A stretch of DNA of 64,000 nucleotides from Auanema rhodensis (taxonomy: Eukaryota > Nematoda > Chromadorea > Rhabditida > Rhabditidae). Of the stretch, positions 1 through 11,225 are shown piece by piece; position 1 is the first letter of the stretch, and every line of letters starts with the position of its first letter. The DNA is taken from positions 17,554,501 to 17,618,500 of the forward strand of contig OZ059899.1 of the NCBI GenBank assembly GCA_964057225.1, given 5' to 3'. Below the pieces are notes generated by a model. The model worked only from the letters and a program-made list of their open reading frames with translations. It had not been told where the DNA came from and ran no database searches. The position numbers were made by a program, and so were the translations under genes.

Positions 1-1
1 T

Positions 2-23
2 GATATAAGTTCACACTTATATC
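2..23. other. Junction-proximal dyad symmetry (unit 1 example)
   Basis: Arms gatataagt (2-10) and acttatatc (15-23) are perfect reverse complements around a 4-base spacer, tcac. Most units keep this element. Units that begin tgttataag lose the outer pair. The cttataatc variant (for example 7030-7040 and 8081-8091) weakens the right arm. The gaaataagttaacac variant (units starting 41414, 41765, 42116, 43871, 44222, 54401, 55103, 56507) destroys it. A short extruded hairpin or a dimeric protein site is possible, but neither function is shown by sequence alone. Confidence 0.75.
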
Positions 24-87
24 CTCGATTTTCACCCTGAAGAATTAATTTTTTTGTTGAATAACATTGTCCATCGTCTTCACCTTG

Positions 88-166
88 AAAAAAGAAATCT
101 AAAAACATCTACTTTTTGTGAAATTATTTTGAAATTTTTCGGGAAAATTTTTGTCAAAATGTTTTT
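88..166. other. A/T-tract core of the monomer (unit 1 example)
   Basis: Runs of A or T of four or more recur at about 88-93, 101-105, 113-117, 127-130, 132-139, 144-152, 156-159 and 162-166. Spacings are roughly 9-13 bp, and two are AnTn tracts (132-139 and 144-152). A-tracts phased near the helical repeat are known to bend DNA, and curved satellite monomers are common in heterochromatin. The spacing here is only approximate, so curvature is an inference. The core recurs in every unit. Confidence 0.5.
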
Positions 167-173
167 GGAAGCA

Positions 174-201
174 ATGTTGAGTGTACATGGAAACTCAACA
201 T
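174..201. other. Mid-monomer hairpin, 9-bp arms (unit 1 example)
   Basis: Arms atgttgagt (174-182) and actcaacat (193-201) are perfect reverse complements around a 10-base loop. The element lies in the least variable part of the monomer and is intact in nearly all units. In the units starting 2809, 4915, 5266, 16851 and 19657 the right arm reads ctcaccat, one mismatch with no compensating change in the left arm. It is not followed by a T-run typical of a bacterial terminator. Function unknown. Confidence 0.75.
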
Positions 202-849
202 ACACTAATGCATCATTTTTCAAACGATCATAACTAATTTTTGTATTAAGCGTTTCTCAATGTAGTATAGTGCATTCGAATCGGATTTTTAAGCTGCGTC
301 GATCTATGTTATCAGATTTGCGCTATCTTTAAAATGCACCGAGATATCAACTGTTATAAGTTCACACTTATATCCTCGATTTTCACCCTGAAGAATTAAT
401 TTTTTTGTTGAATAACATTGTCCATCGTCTTCACCTTGAGAAAAGAAATCTAAAAACATCTACTTTTTGTGAAATTATTTTGAATGTTTTCGGGAAATTT
501 TTTGTCAAAATGTTTTTGGAAGCAATGTTGAGTGTACATGGAAACTCAACATACACTAATGCATCATTTTTCAAACGATCATAACTAATTTTTGTATTGA
601 GCGTTCCTCAATGTAGTATAGTGCATTCGATGCGGATTTTTAAGCTGCGTCGATCTATGTTATCAGATTTGCGCTATCTTTAAAATGCACCGAGATATCA
701 ACTGTTATAAGTTCACACTTATATCCTCGATTTTCACCCTGAAGAATTAATTTTTTTGTTTAATAACATTGTCCATCGTCTTTGCCTTGAAAAAAGAAAT
801 CTGAAAACATCTACTTTTTGTGAAATTATTTTGAAATTTTTCGGGAAAA

Positions 850-3306
850 TTTTTGTCAAAATGTTTTTGGAAGCAATGTTGAGTGTACATGGAAACTCAA
901 CATACACTAATACATCATTTTCTAAACGATCATAACTAATTTTTGTATTGAGGGTTTCTCAATGTAATATAGTGCATTCGATGCGGATTTTTAAGCTGCG
1001 TCGATCTGTGTTATCAGATTTGCGCTAGCTTAAAAATGCACCGATTTATCAACTGATATAAGTTCACACTTATATCCTCGATTTTCACCCTGAAGAATTA
1101 ATTTTTTTGTTGAATAACATTGTCCATCGTCTTCGTCTTGAAAGAAGGAATCTAAAAACATCTACTTTTTGTGAAATTATTTTGAAATTTTTCGGGAAAA
1201 TTTTTGTCAAAATGTTTTTGGAAGCAATGTTGAGTGTACATGGAAACTCAACATACACTAATACATCATTTTCTAAACGATCATAACTAATTTTTGTATT
1301 GAGGGTTTCTCAATGTAATATAGTGCATTCGATGCGGATTTTTAAGCTGCGTCGATCTGTGTTATCAGATTTGCGCTAGCTTAAAAATGCACCGATTTAT
1401 CAACTGATATAAGTTCACACTTATATCCTCGATTTTCACCCTGAAGAATTAATTTTTTTGTTGAATAACATTGTCCATCGTCTTCGCCTTGAAAGAAGGA
1501 ATCTAAAAACATCTACTTTTTGTGAAATTATTTTGAAATTTTTCGGGAAAATTTTTGTCAAAATGTTTTTGGAAGCAATGTTGAGTGTACATGGAAACTC
1601 AACATACACTAATACATCATTTTCTAAACGATCATAACTAATTTTTGTATTGAGGGTTTCTCAATGTAATATAGTGCATTCGATGCGGATTTTTAAGCTG
1701 CGTCGATCTGTGTTATCAGATTTGCGCTAGCTTAAAAATGCACCGATATATCAACTGATATAAGTTCACACTTATATCCTCGATTTTCACCCTGAAAAAT
1801 TGATTTTTTCGTTGAATAACATTGTCCATCGTCTTTGCCTTCAAAAAAGGAATCTAAAAACATCTACTTTTTGTGAAATTATTTCGAAATTTTTAGGGAA
1901 AATTTTTGTCAAAATGTTTTTGAAAGCAATGTTGAGTGTACATGGAAACTCAACATACACTAATACATCATTTTTTAAACGATCATAACTAATTTTTGTA
2001 TTGAGGGTTTCTCAATGTAGTATAGTGCATTCGATGCGGATTTTTAAGCTGCGTCGATCTATGTTATCAGATTTGCGCTAGCTTAAAAATGCACCGATTT
2101 ATCAACTGATATAAGTTCACACTTATATCCTCGATTTTCACCCTGAAGAATTAATTTTTTTGTTGAATAACATTGTCCATCGTCTTCGCCTTGAAAGAAG
2201 GAATCTAAAAACATCTACTTTTTGTGAAATTATTTTGAAATTTTTCGGGAAAATTTTTGTCAAAATGTTTTTGGAAGCAATGTTGAGTGTACATGGAAAC
2301 TCAACATACACTAATACATCATTTTCTAAACGATCATAACTAATTTTTGTATTGAGGGTTTCTCAATGTAATATAGTGCATTCGATGCGGATTTTTAAGC
2401 TGCGTCGATCTGTGTTATCAGATTTGCGCTAGCTTAAAAATGCACCGATATATCAACTGATATAAGTTCACACTTATATCCTCGATTTTCACCCTGAAAA
2501 ATTGATTTTTTCGTTGAATAACATTGTCCATCGTCTTTGCCTTCAAAAAAGGAATCTAAAAACATCTACTTTTTGTGAAATTATTTCGAAATTTTTAGGG
2601 AAAATTTTTGTCAAAATGTTTTTGAAAGCAATGTTGAGTGTACATGGAAACTCAACATACACTAATACATCATTTTTTAAACGATCATAACTAATTTTTG
2701 TATTGAGGGTTTCTCAATGTAGTATAGTGCATTCGATGCGGATTTTTAAGCTGCGTCGATCTATGTTATCAGATTTGCGCTAGCTTAAAAAAGCACCGAG
2801 ATATCAACTGATATAAGTTCACACTTATATCCTCGATTTTCACCCTGAAGAATTAATTTTTTCGTTGAATAACATTGTCCATCGTCTTCGCCTTGAAATA
2901 AGGAATCTAAAAACATCTACTTTTTGTGAAATTATTTTGAAATTTTCAGGGAAAATTTTTGTCAAAATGTTTTTGGAAGCAATGTTGAGTGTACATGGAA
3001 ACTCACCATACACTAATGCATCATTTTTCAAACGATCATAACTAATTTTTGTATCGAGCGTTTCTCAATGTAGTATAGTGCATTCGATGCGGATTTTTAA
3101 GCTGCGTCGATCTATGTTATCAGATTTGCGCTATCTTAAAAATGCACCGAGATATCAACTGATATAAGTTCACACTTATATCCTCGATTTTCAACCTGAA
3201 GAATTAATTTCTTCGTTGAATAACAATGTCCATCGTCTTCGCCTTAAAAAAAAAATCTAAAAACATCTACTTTTTGTGAAATTATTTTGGAATTTTTTAT
3301 GGAAAC
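850..3306. repeat. 7-monomer higher-order block, copy 1 (2,457 bp)
   Basis: Runs from mid unit 3 to mid unit 10 (starts 1054, 1405, 1756, 2107, 2458, 2809, 3160). Markers are cttcgtcttgaaagaagg in unit 4, the ttcaaaaaagg subtype in units 6 and 8, ccttgaaataagg with actcaccat in unit 9, and the odd tcaacctgaag and ttaatttcttcg changes in unit 10. Units 5-6 and 7-8 are a nested tandem dimer. The same marker order recurs in the next block. Confidence 0.8.
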
Positions 3307-5412
3307 TTTTTGTCAAAATGTTTTTGGAAGCAATGTTGAGTGTACATGGAAACTCAACATACACTAATACATCATTTTCTAAACGATCATAACTAATTTT
3401 TGTATTGAGGGTTTCTCAATGTAATATAGTGCATTCGATGCGGATTTTTAAGCTGCGTCGATCTGTGTTATCAGATTTGCGCTAGCTTAAAAATGCACCG
3501 ATTTATCAACTGATATAAGTTCACACTTATATCCTCGATTTTCACCCTGAAGAATTAATTTTTTTGTTGAATAACATTGTCCATCGTCTTCGTCTTGAAA
3601 GAAGGAATCTAAAAACATCTACTTTTTGTGAAATTATTTTGAAATTTTTCGGGAAAATTTTTGTCAAAATGTTTTTGGAAGCAATGTTGAGTGTACATGG
3701 AAACTCAACATACACTAATACATCATTTTCTAAACGATCATAACTAATTTTTGTATTGAGGGTTTCTCAATGTAATATAGTGCATTCGATGCGGATTTTT
3801 AAGCTGCGTCGATCTGTGTTATCAGATTTGCGCTAGCTTAAAAATGCACCGATTTATCAACTGATATAAGTTCACACTTATATCCTCGATTTTCACCCTG
3901 AAGAATTAATTTTTTTGTTGAATAACATTGTCCATCGTCTTCGCCTTGAAAGAAGGAATCTAAAAACATCTACTTTTTGTGAAATTATTTTGAAATTTTT
4001 CGGGAAAATTTTTGTCAAAATGTTTTTGGAAGCAATGTTGAGTGTACATGGAAACTCAACATACACTAATACATCATTTTCTAAACGATCATAACTAATT
4101 TTTGTATTGAGGGTTTCTCAATGTAATATAGTGCATTCGATGCGGATTTTTAAGCTGCGTCGATCTGTGTTATCAGATTTGCGCTAGCTTAAAAATGCAC
4201 CGATATATCAACTGATATAAGTTCACACTTATATCCTCGATTTTCACCCTGAAGAATTAATTTTTTTGTTGAATAACATTGTCCATCGTCTTCGCCTTGA
4301 AAGAAGGAATCTAAAAACATCTACTTTTTGTGAAATTATTTTGAAATTTTTCGGGAAAATTTTTGTCAAAATGTTTTTGGAAGCAATGTTGAGTGTACAT
4401 GGAAACTCAACATACACTAATACATCATTTTTTAAACGATCATAACTAATTTTTGTATTGAGGGTTTCTCAATGTAGTATAGTGCATTCGATGCGGATTT
4501 TTAAGCTGCGTCGATCTGTGTTATCAGATTTGCGCTAGCTTAAAAATGCACCGATATATCAACTGATATAAGTTCACACTTATATCCTCGATTTTCACCC
4601 TGAAAAATTGATTTTTTCGTTGAATAACATTGTCCATCGTCTTTGCCTTCAAAAAAGGAATCTAAAAACATCTACTTTTTGTGAAATTATTTCGAAATTT
4701 TTAGGGAAAATTTTTGTCAAAATGTTTTTGAAAGCAATGTTGAGTGTACATGGAAACTCAACATACACTAATACATCATTTTTTAAACGATCATAACTAA
4801 TTTTTGTATTGAGGGTTTCTCAATGTAGTATAGTGCATTCGATGCGGATTTTTAAGCTGCGTCGATCTATGTTATCAGATTTGCGCTAGCTTAAAAAAGC
4901 ACCGAGATATCAACTGATATAAGTTCACACTTATATCCTCGATTTTCACCCTGAAGAATTAATTTTTTCGTTGAATAACATTGTCCATCGTCTTCGCCTT
5001 GAAATAAGGAATCTAAAAACATCTACTTTTTGTGAAATTATTTTGAAATTTTCAGGGAAAATTTTTGTCAAAATGTTTTTGGAAGCAATGTTGAGTGTAC
5101 ATGGAAACTCACCATACACTAATGCATCATTTTTCAAACGATCATAACTAATTTTTGTATCGAGCGTTTCTCAATGTAGTATAGTGCATTCGATGCGGAT
5201 TTTTAAGCTGCGTCGATCTATGTTATCAGATTTGCGCTATCTTAAAAATGCACCGAGATATCAACTGATATAAGTTCACACTTATATCCTCGATTTTCAA
5301 CCTGAAGAATTAATTTCTTCGTTGAATAACAATGTCCATCGTCTTCGCCTTAAAAAAAAAATCTAAAAACATCTACTTTTTGTGAAATTATTTTGGAATT
5401 TTTTATGGAAAA
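3307..5412. repeat. Higher-order block, copy 2, contracted to 6 monomers (2,106 bp)
   Basis: Mid unit 10 to mid unit 16 (starts 3511, 3862, 4213, 4564, 4915, 5266) repeats the copy 1 markers in order: cttcgtcttg at unit 11, ttcaaaaaagg at unit 14, ccttgaaataagg at unit 15 and the tcaacctgaag head at unit 16. It has one dimer step fewer. Unit 13 stands where units 6-7 stand in copy 1 and combines a unit 7-like head with a tttttaaacg tail. Unit 10 is the junction chimera: head as unit 16, tail as unit 3. Confidence 0.78.
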
Positions 5413-5509
5413 TTTTTGTCAAAATGTTTTTGGAAGCAATGTTGAGTGTACATGGAAACTCACCATACACTAATGCATCATTTTTTAAACGATCATAACT
5501 AATTTTTGT

Positions 5510-6886
5510 ATTGAGCGTTTCTCAATGTAGTATAGTGCATTCGATGCGGATTTTTAAGCTGCGTCGATCTGTGTTATCAGATTTGCGCTATCTTTGAAAT
5601 GCACCGAGATATCAACTGATATAAGTTCACACTTATATCCTCGATTTTCACCCTGAAAAATTGATTTTTTCGTTGAATAACATTGTCCATCGTCTTTGCC
5701 TTGAAAAAAGGAATCTAAAAACATCTACTTTTTGTAAAATTATTTTGAAATTTTTAGGTAAAATTTTTGTCAAAATGTTTTTGAAAGCAATGTTGAGTGT
5801 ACATGGAAACTCAACATACACTAATGCATCATTTTTCAAACGATCATGACTAATTTTTGTATTGAGCGTTTCTCAATGTAGTATAGTGCCTTCGATGCGG
5901 ATTTTTAAGCTGCGTCGATCTATGTTATCAGATTTGCGCTATCTTTAAAATGCACCGATATATCAACTGATATAAGTTCACACTTATATCCTCGATTTTC
6001 ACCCTGAAGAATTAATTTTTTTGTTGAATAACCTTGTCCATCGTCTTCACCTTGAAAAAAGGAATCTAAAAACATCTACTTTTTGTAAAATTATTTTGAA
6101 ATTTTTAGGGAAAATTTTTGTCAAAATGTTTTTGGAAGCAATGTTGAGTGTACATGGAAACTCAACATACACTAATGCATCATTTTTCAAACGATCATAA
6201 CTAATTTTCGTATCAAGCGTTTCTCAATGTAGTATAGTGCATTCGATGCGGATTTTTAAGCTGCGTCGATCTGTGTTATCAGATTTGCGCTATCTTTAAA
6301 ATGCACCGAGATATCAACTGATATAAGTTTACACTTATATCCTCGATTTTCACCCTGGAGAATTAATTTTTTCGTTGAATAACAATGTCCATCGTCTTCG
6401 CCTTAAAAAAAAAATCTGAAAACATCTACTTTTTGTGAAAATATTTTGAAATTTTTAGGGAAAATTTTTGTCAAAATGTTTTTGGAAGCAATGTTGAGTG
6501 TACATGGAAACTCAACATACACTAATGCATCATTTTTCAAACGATCATAACTAATTTTTGTATTGAGCGTTTCTCAATGTAGTATAGTGCATTCGATGGG
6601 GATTTTTAAGCTGCGTCGATCTATGTTATCAGATTTGCGCTATCTTTAAAATGCACCGAGATATCAACTGTTATAAGTTCACACTTATATCCTCGATTTT
6701 CACCCTGAAGAATTAATTTTTTTGTTGAATAACATTGTCCATCGTCTTTGCCTTGAAAAAAGAAATCTAAAAACATCTACTTTTTGTGAAATTATTTTGA
6801 AATTTTTCGGGAAAATTTTTGTCAAAATGTTTTGGAAGCAATGTTGAGTGTACATGGAAACTCAACATACACTAATACATCATTTT
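5510..6886. repeat. Four-monomer block P, copy 1
   Basis: Covers the end of unit 16 and units 17-20 (starts 5617, 5968, 6319, 6669). Private markers are ctttgaaatgcacc at the unit 16 end, gtgccttcg in unit 17, aaccttgtcc and attttcgtatcaag in unit 18, the 10-A run and cgatgggg in unit 19, and the shortened T-run before ggaagc in unit 20. All recur in order 4,207 bp downstream. Confidence 0.85.
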
Positions 6887-7084
6887 CTAAACGATCATAA
6901 CTAATTTTTGTATTGAGGGTTTCTCAATGTAATATAGTGCATTCGATGCGGATTTTTAAGCTGCGTCGATCTGTGTTATCAGATTTGCGCTAGCTTAAAA
7001 ATGCACCGAGATATCAACTGATATAAGTTCACACTTATAATCTCGATTTTCACCCTGAAGAATTAATTTTTTTGTTGAATAACA
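6034..7084. repeat. 3-monomer tandem duplication, copy 1 (1,051 bp)
   Basis: Begins in unit 18 and ends in unit 21. The sequence from about 6034 to 7259 matches about 7085 to 8310, including attttcgtatcaag, the 10-A run, cgatgggg, the tgttataag start and the shortened T-run. The period is 351+350+350 bp. Confidence 0.82.
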
Positions 7085-8310
7085 TTGTCCATCGTCTTCA
7101 CCTTGAAAAAAGGAATCTAAAAACATCTACTTTTTGTAAAATTATTTTGAAATTTTTAGGGAAAATTTTTGTCAAAATGTTTTTGGAAGCAATGTTGAGT
7201 GTACATGGAAACTCAACATACACTAATGCATCATTTTTCAAACGATCATAACTAATTTTCGTATCAAGCGTTTCTCAATGTAGTATAGTGCATTCGATGC
7301 GGATTTTTAAGCTGCGTCGATCTGTGTTATCAGATTTGCGCTATCTTTAAAATGCACCGAGATATCAACTGATATAAGTTTACACTTATATCCTCGATTT
7401 TCACCCTGGAGAATTAATTTTTTCGTTGAATAACAATGTCCATCGTCTTCGCCTTAAAAAAAAAATCTGAAAACATCTACTTTTTGTGAAAATATTTTGA
7501 AATTTTTAGGGAAAATTTTTGTCAAAATGTTTTTGGAAGCAATGTTGAGTGTACATGGAAACTCAACATACACTAATGCATCATTTTTCAAACGATCATA
7601 ACTAATTTTTGTATTGAGCGTTTCTCAATGTAGTATAGTGCATTCGATGGGGATTTTTAAGCTGCGTCGATCTATGTTATCAGATTTGCGCTATCTTTAA
7701 AATGCACCGAGATATCAACTGTTATAAGTTCACACTTATATCCTCGATTTTCACCCTGAAGAATTAATTTTTTTGTTGAATAACATTGTCCATCGTCTTT
7801 GCCTTGAAAAAAGAAATCTAAAAACATCTACTTTTTGTGAAATTATTTTGAAATTTTTCGGGAAAATTTTTGTCAAAATGTTTTGGAAGCAATGTTGAGT
7901 GTACATGGAAACTCAACATACACTAATACATCATTTTCTAAACGATCATAACTAATTTTTGTATTGAGGGTTTCTCAATGTAATATAGTGCATTCGATGC
8001 GGATTTTTAAGCTGCGTCGATCTGTGTTATCAGATTTGCGCTAGCTTAAAAATGCACCGAGATATCAACTGATATAAGTTCACACTTATAATCTCGATTT
8101 TCACCCTGAAGAATTAATTTTTTTGTTGAATAACATTGTCCATCGTCTTCACCTTGAAAAAAGGAATCTAAAAACATCTACTTTTTGTAAAATTATTTTG
8201 AAATTTTTAGGGAAAATTTTTGTCAAAATGTTTTTGGAAGCAATGTTGAGTGTACATGGAAACTCAACATACACTAATGCATCATTTTTCAAACGATCAT
8301 AACTAATTTT
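7085..8310. repeat. 3-monomer tandem duplication, copy 2
   Basis: Units 21-24 (starts 7019, 7370, 7720, 8070). Unit 21 is the junction chimera. Its head carries cttataatctcg and aacattg like unit 24; its tail carries attttcgtatcaag like unit 18. Copy 2 ends where unit 24 reads atttttgtattaag instead. Units 25-28 (8421, 8772, 9123, 9474) follow to the next block; 26 and 27 are near-identical neighbours sharing acatttactttttgtaaaa. Confidence 0.8.
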
Positions 8311-8412
8311 TGTATTAAGCGTTTCGCAATGTAGTATAGTGCATTCGAATCGGATTTTTAAGCTGCGTCGATCTGTGTTATCAGATTTGCGCTAGCTTAA
8401 AAATGCACCGAG

Positions 8413-8443
8413 ATATCAACTGATATAAGTTCACACTTATATC
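8413..8443. other. Two overlapping dyads spanning a monomer junction (example)
   Basis: At the boundary between the units starting 8070 and 8421, atatca (8413-8418) pairs with tgatat (8421-8426) across a 2-base spacer. The same gatat then starts the left arm of the 9-bp dyad (8422-8430 with 8435-8443). The two pairings share 8422-8426 and so are mutually exclusive. The arrangement recurs wherever a unit ends gatatcaac and the next begins tgatat. Junctions with gtttat, gttat or gaaat variants break the first dyad. Confidence 0.65.
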
Positions 8444-9716
8444 CTCGATTTTCACCCTGAAAAATTGATTTTTTCGTTGAATAACATTGTCCATCGTCTT
8501 TGCCTTGAAAAAAAGAATCTAAAAACATCTACTTTTTGTGAAATTATTTTGAAATTTTCAGAGAAAATTTTTGTCAAAATGTTTTTGGAAGCAATGTTGA
8601 GTGTACATGGAAACTCAACATACACTAATGCATCATTTTTCAAACGATCATAACTAATTTTTGTATTAAGCGTTTCTCAATGTAGTATAGTGCATTCGAT
8701 GCGGATTTTTAAGCTGCGTCGATCTGTGTTATCAGATTTGCGCTAGCTTAAAAATGCACCGAGATATCAACTGATATAAGTTCACACTTATAATCTCGAT
8801 TTTCACCCTGAAGAATTAATTTTTTTGTTGAATAACATTGTCCATCGTCTTCACCTTGAAAAAAGGAATCTAAAAACATTTACTTTTTGTAAAATTATTT
8901 TGAAATTTTTAGGGAAAATTTTTGTCAAAATGTTTTTGGAAGCAATGTTGAGTGTACATGGAAACTCAACATACACTAATGCATCATTTTTCAAACGATC
9001 ATAACTAATTTTTGTATTAAGCGTTTCTCAATGTAGTATAGTGCATTCGATGCGGATTTTTAAGCTGCGTCGATCTGTGTTATCAGATTTGCGCTAGCTT
9101 AAAAATGCACCGAGATATCAACTGATATAAGTTCACACTTATAATCTCGATTTTCACCCTGAAGAATTAATTTTTTTGTTGAATAACATTGTCCATCGTC
9201 TTCACCTTGAAAAAAGGAATCTAAAAACATTTACTTTTTGTAAAATTATTTTGAAATTTTTAGGGAAAATTTTTGTCAAAATGTTTTTGGAAGCAATGTT
9301 GAGTGTACATGGAAACTCAACATACACTAATGCATCATTTTTCAAACGATCATAACTAATTTTTGTATTAAGCGTTTCTCAATGTAGTATAGTGCATTCG
9401 ATGCGGATTTTTAAGCTGCGTCGATCTGTGTTATCAGATTTGCGCTAGCTTAAAAATGCACCGATATATCAACTGATATAAGTTCACACTTATATCCTCG
9501 ATTTTCACCCTGAAGAATTAATTTTTTTGTTGAATAACAATGTCCATCGTCTTCGCCTTAAAAAAAAAATCTTAAAACATCTACTTTTTGTGAAATTATT
9601 TTGAAATTTTTAGGGAAAATTTTTGTCAAAATGTTTTTGGAAGCAATGTTGAGTGTACATGGAAACTCAACATACACTAATGCATCATTTTTCAAACGAT
9701 CATGACTAATTTTTGT

Positions 9717-11093
9717 ATTGAGCGTTTCTCAATGTAGTATAGTGCATTCGATGCGGATTTTTAAGCTGCGTCGATCTGTGTTATCAGATTTGCGCTATCT
9801 TTGAAATGCACCGAGATATCAACTGATATAAGTTCACACTTATATCCTCGATTTTCACCCTGAAAAATTGATTTTTTCGTTGAATAACATTGTCCATCGT
9901 CTTTGCCTTGAAAAAAGGAATCTAAAAACATCTACTTTTTGTAAAATTATTTTGAAATTTTTAGGTAAAATTTTTGTCAAAATGTTTTTGAAAGCAATGT
10001 TGAGTGTACATGGAAACTCAACATACACTAATGCATCATTTTTCAAACGATCATGACTAATTTTTGTATTGAGCGTTTCTCAATGTAGTATAGTGCCTTC
10101 GATGCGGATTTTTAAGCTGCGTCGATCTATGTTATCAGATTTGCGCTATCTTTAAAATGCACCGATATATCAACTGATATAAGTTCACACTTATATCCTC
10201 GATTTTCACCCTGAAGAATTAATTTTTTTGTTGAATAACCTTGTCCATCGTCTTCACCTTGAAAAAAGGAATCTAAAAACATCTACTTTTTGTAAAATTA
10301 TTTTGAAATTTTTAGGGAAAATTTTTGTCAAAATGTTTTTGGAAGCAATGTTGAGTGTACATGGAAACTCAACATACACTAATGCATCATTTTTCAAACG
10401 ATCATAACTAATTTTCGTATCAAGCGTTTCTCAATGTAGTATAGTGCATTCGATGCGGATTTTTAAGCTGCGTCGATCTGTGTTATCAGATTTGCGCTAT
10501 CTTTAAAATGCACCGAGATATCAACTGATATAAGTTTACACTTATATCCTCGATTTTCACCCTGGAGAATTAATTTTTTCGTTGAATAACAATGTCCATC
10601 GTCTTCGCCTTAAAAAAAAAATCTGAAAACATCTACTTTTTGTGAAAATATTTTGAAATTTTTAGGGAAAATTTTTGTCAAAATGTTTTTGGAAGCAATG
10701 TTGAGTGTACATGGAAACTCAACATACACTAATGCATCATTTTTCAAACGATCATAACTAATTTTTGTATTGAGCGTTTCTCAATGTAGTATAGTGCATT
10801 CGATGGGGATTTTTAAGCTGCGTCGATCTATGTTATCAGATTTGCGCTATCTTTAAAATGCACCGAGATATCAACTGTTATAAGTTCACACTTATATCCT
10901 CGATTTTCACCCTGAAGAATTAATTTTTTTGTTGAATAACATTGTCCATCGTCTTTGCCTTGAAAAAAGAAATCTAAAAACATCTACTTTTTGTGAAATT
11001 ATTTTGAAATTTTTCGGGAAAATTTTTGTCAAAATGTTTTGGAAGCAATGTTGAGTGTACATGGAAACTCAACATACACTAATACATCATTTT
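9717..11093. repeat. Four-monomer block P, copy 2 (4,207 bp after copy 1)
   Basis: The end of unit 28 and units 29-32 (starts 9824, 10175, 10526, 10876) repeat ctttgaaatgcacc, gtgccttcg, aaccttgtcc, attttcgtatcaag, the 10-A run and cgatgggg in the same order as 5510-6886. The copy ends in unit 32, whose head matches unit 20 but whose tail (catttttcaaacg, cgatgggg) matches unit 31. This is a one-monomer-offset exchange. Confidence 0.83.
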
Positions 11094-11225
11094 TCAAACG
11101 ATCATAACTAATTTTTGTATTGAGCGTTTCTCAATGTAGTATAGTGCATTCGATGGGGATTTTTAAGCTGCGTCGATCTATGTTATCAGATTTGCGCTAT
11201 CTTTAAAATGCACCGAGATATCAAC

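Larger units (their letters stand above)
1..351. repeat. Reference monomer (unit 1) with internal map
   Basis: Positions in this unit serve as a map for all others. 2-23: dyad with 9-bp arms. 43-56: the main subtype site (gaagaattaat with ttttttg, gaaaaattgat with tttttcg, ggagaattaat with tttttcg, or gaaaatttgat). 80-83: cttcgcc, ctttgcc or cttcacc switch. 88-166: A/T-tract core. 131-145: another subtype site (ttcggga, ttaggga, ttaggta, tcagaga, tcaggga). 174-201: hairpin. 205-222: aatgcatc or aatacatc followed by a ttttcaaac, ttttctaaac or tttttaaac switch. 242-252: gtattaagcg, gtattgagcg, gtattgaggg or gtatcaagcg. 277-284: cgatgcgg, cgaatcgg or cgatgggg. 321-351: unit end, ctatctttaaaatg, ctagcttaaaaatg or ctagcttaaaaaag before caccg. 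Hand count gives 107 G+C of 351 and 11 CpG. Confidence 0.95.
1..849. repeat. Monomers 1-2 and the first part of 3
   Basis: Units start at 1, 352 and 703. They are a mixed set: cttcacc in units 1-2, ctttgcc in unit 3, unit ends of the ctatctttaaaatg type, and the tgttataag start in units 2 and 3. Unit 1 carries the cgaatcgg variant at 277. Unit 2 has a distinctive gaatgttttcgggaaa change in the core. The left edge of the window coincides with the arbitrary unit start used here, so the array very likely continues upstream. Confidence 0.85.

Noticed and set aside
174-201. Intrinsic transcription terminator
   Set aside because: The hairpin has a 10-base loop, is A/T-rich and lacks a following T-run, and no gene lies upstream.
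237-247. Yeast ARS-like match (atttttgtatt, 9 of 11 to the consensus)
   Set aside because: Such partial matches are expected by chance in 70% A+T DNA, and the lineage is unknown.
2860-2876. CENP-B-box-like string tttcgttgaat in units with the cg form
   Set aside because: It matches the TTCG part and the following A of the mammalian box, but the essential CGGG half is absent and most units carry ttttgttg. I would not call it a CENP-B site.
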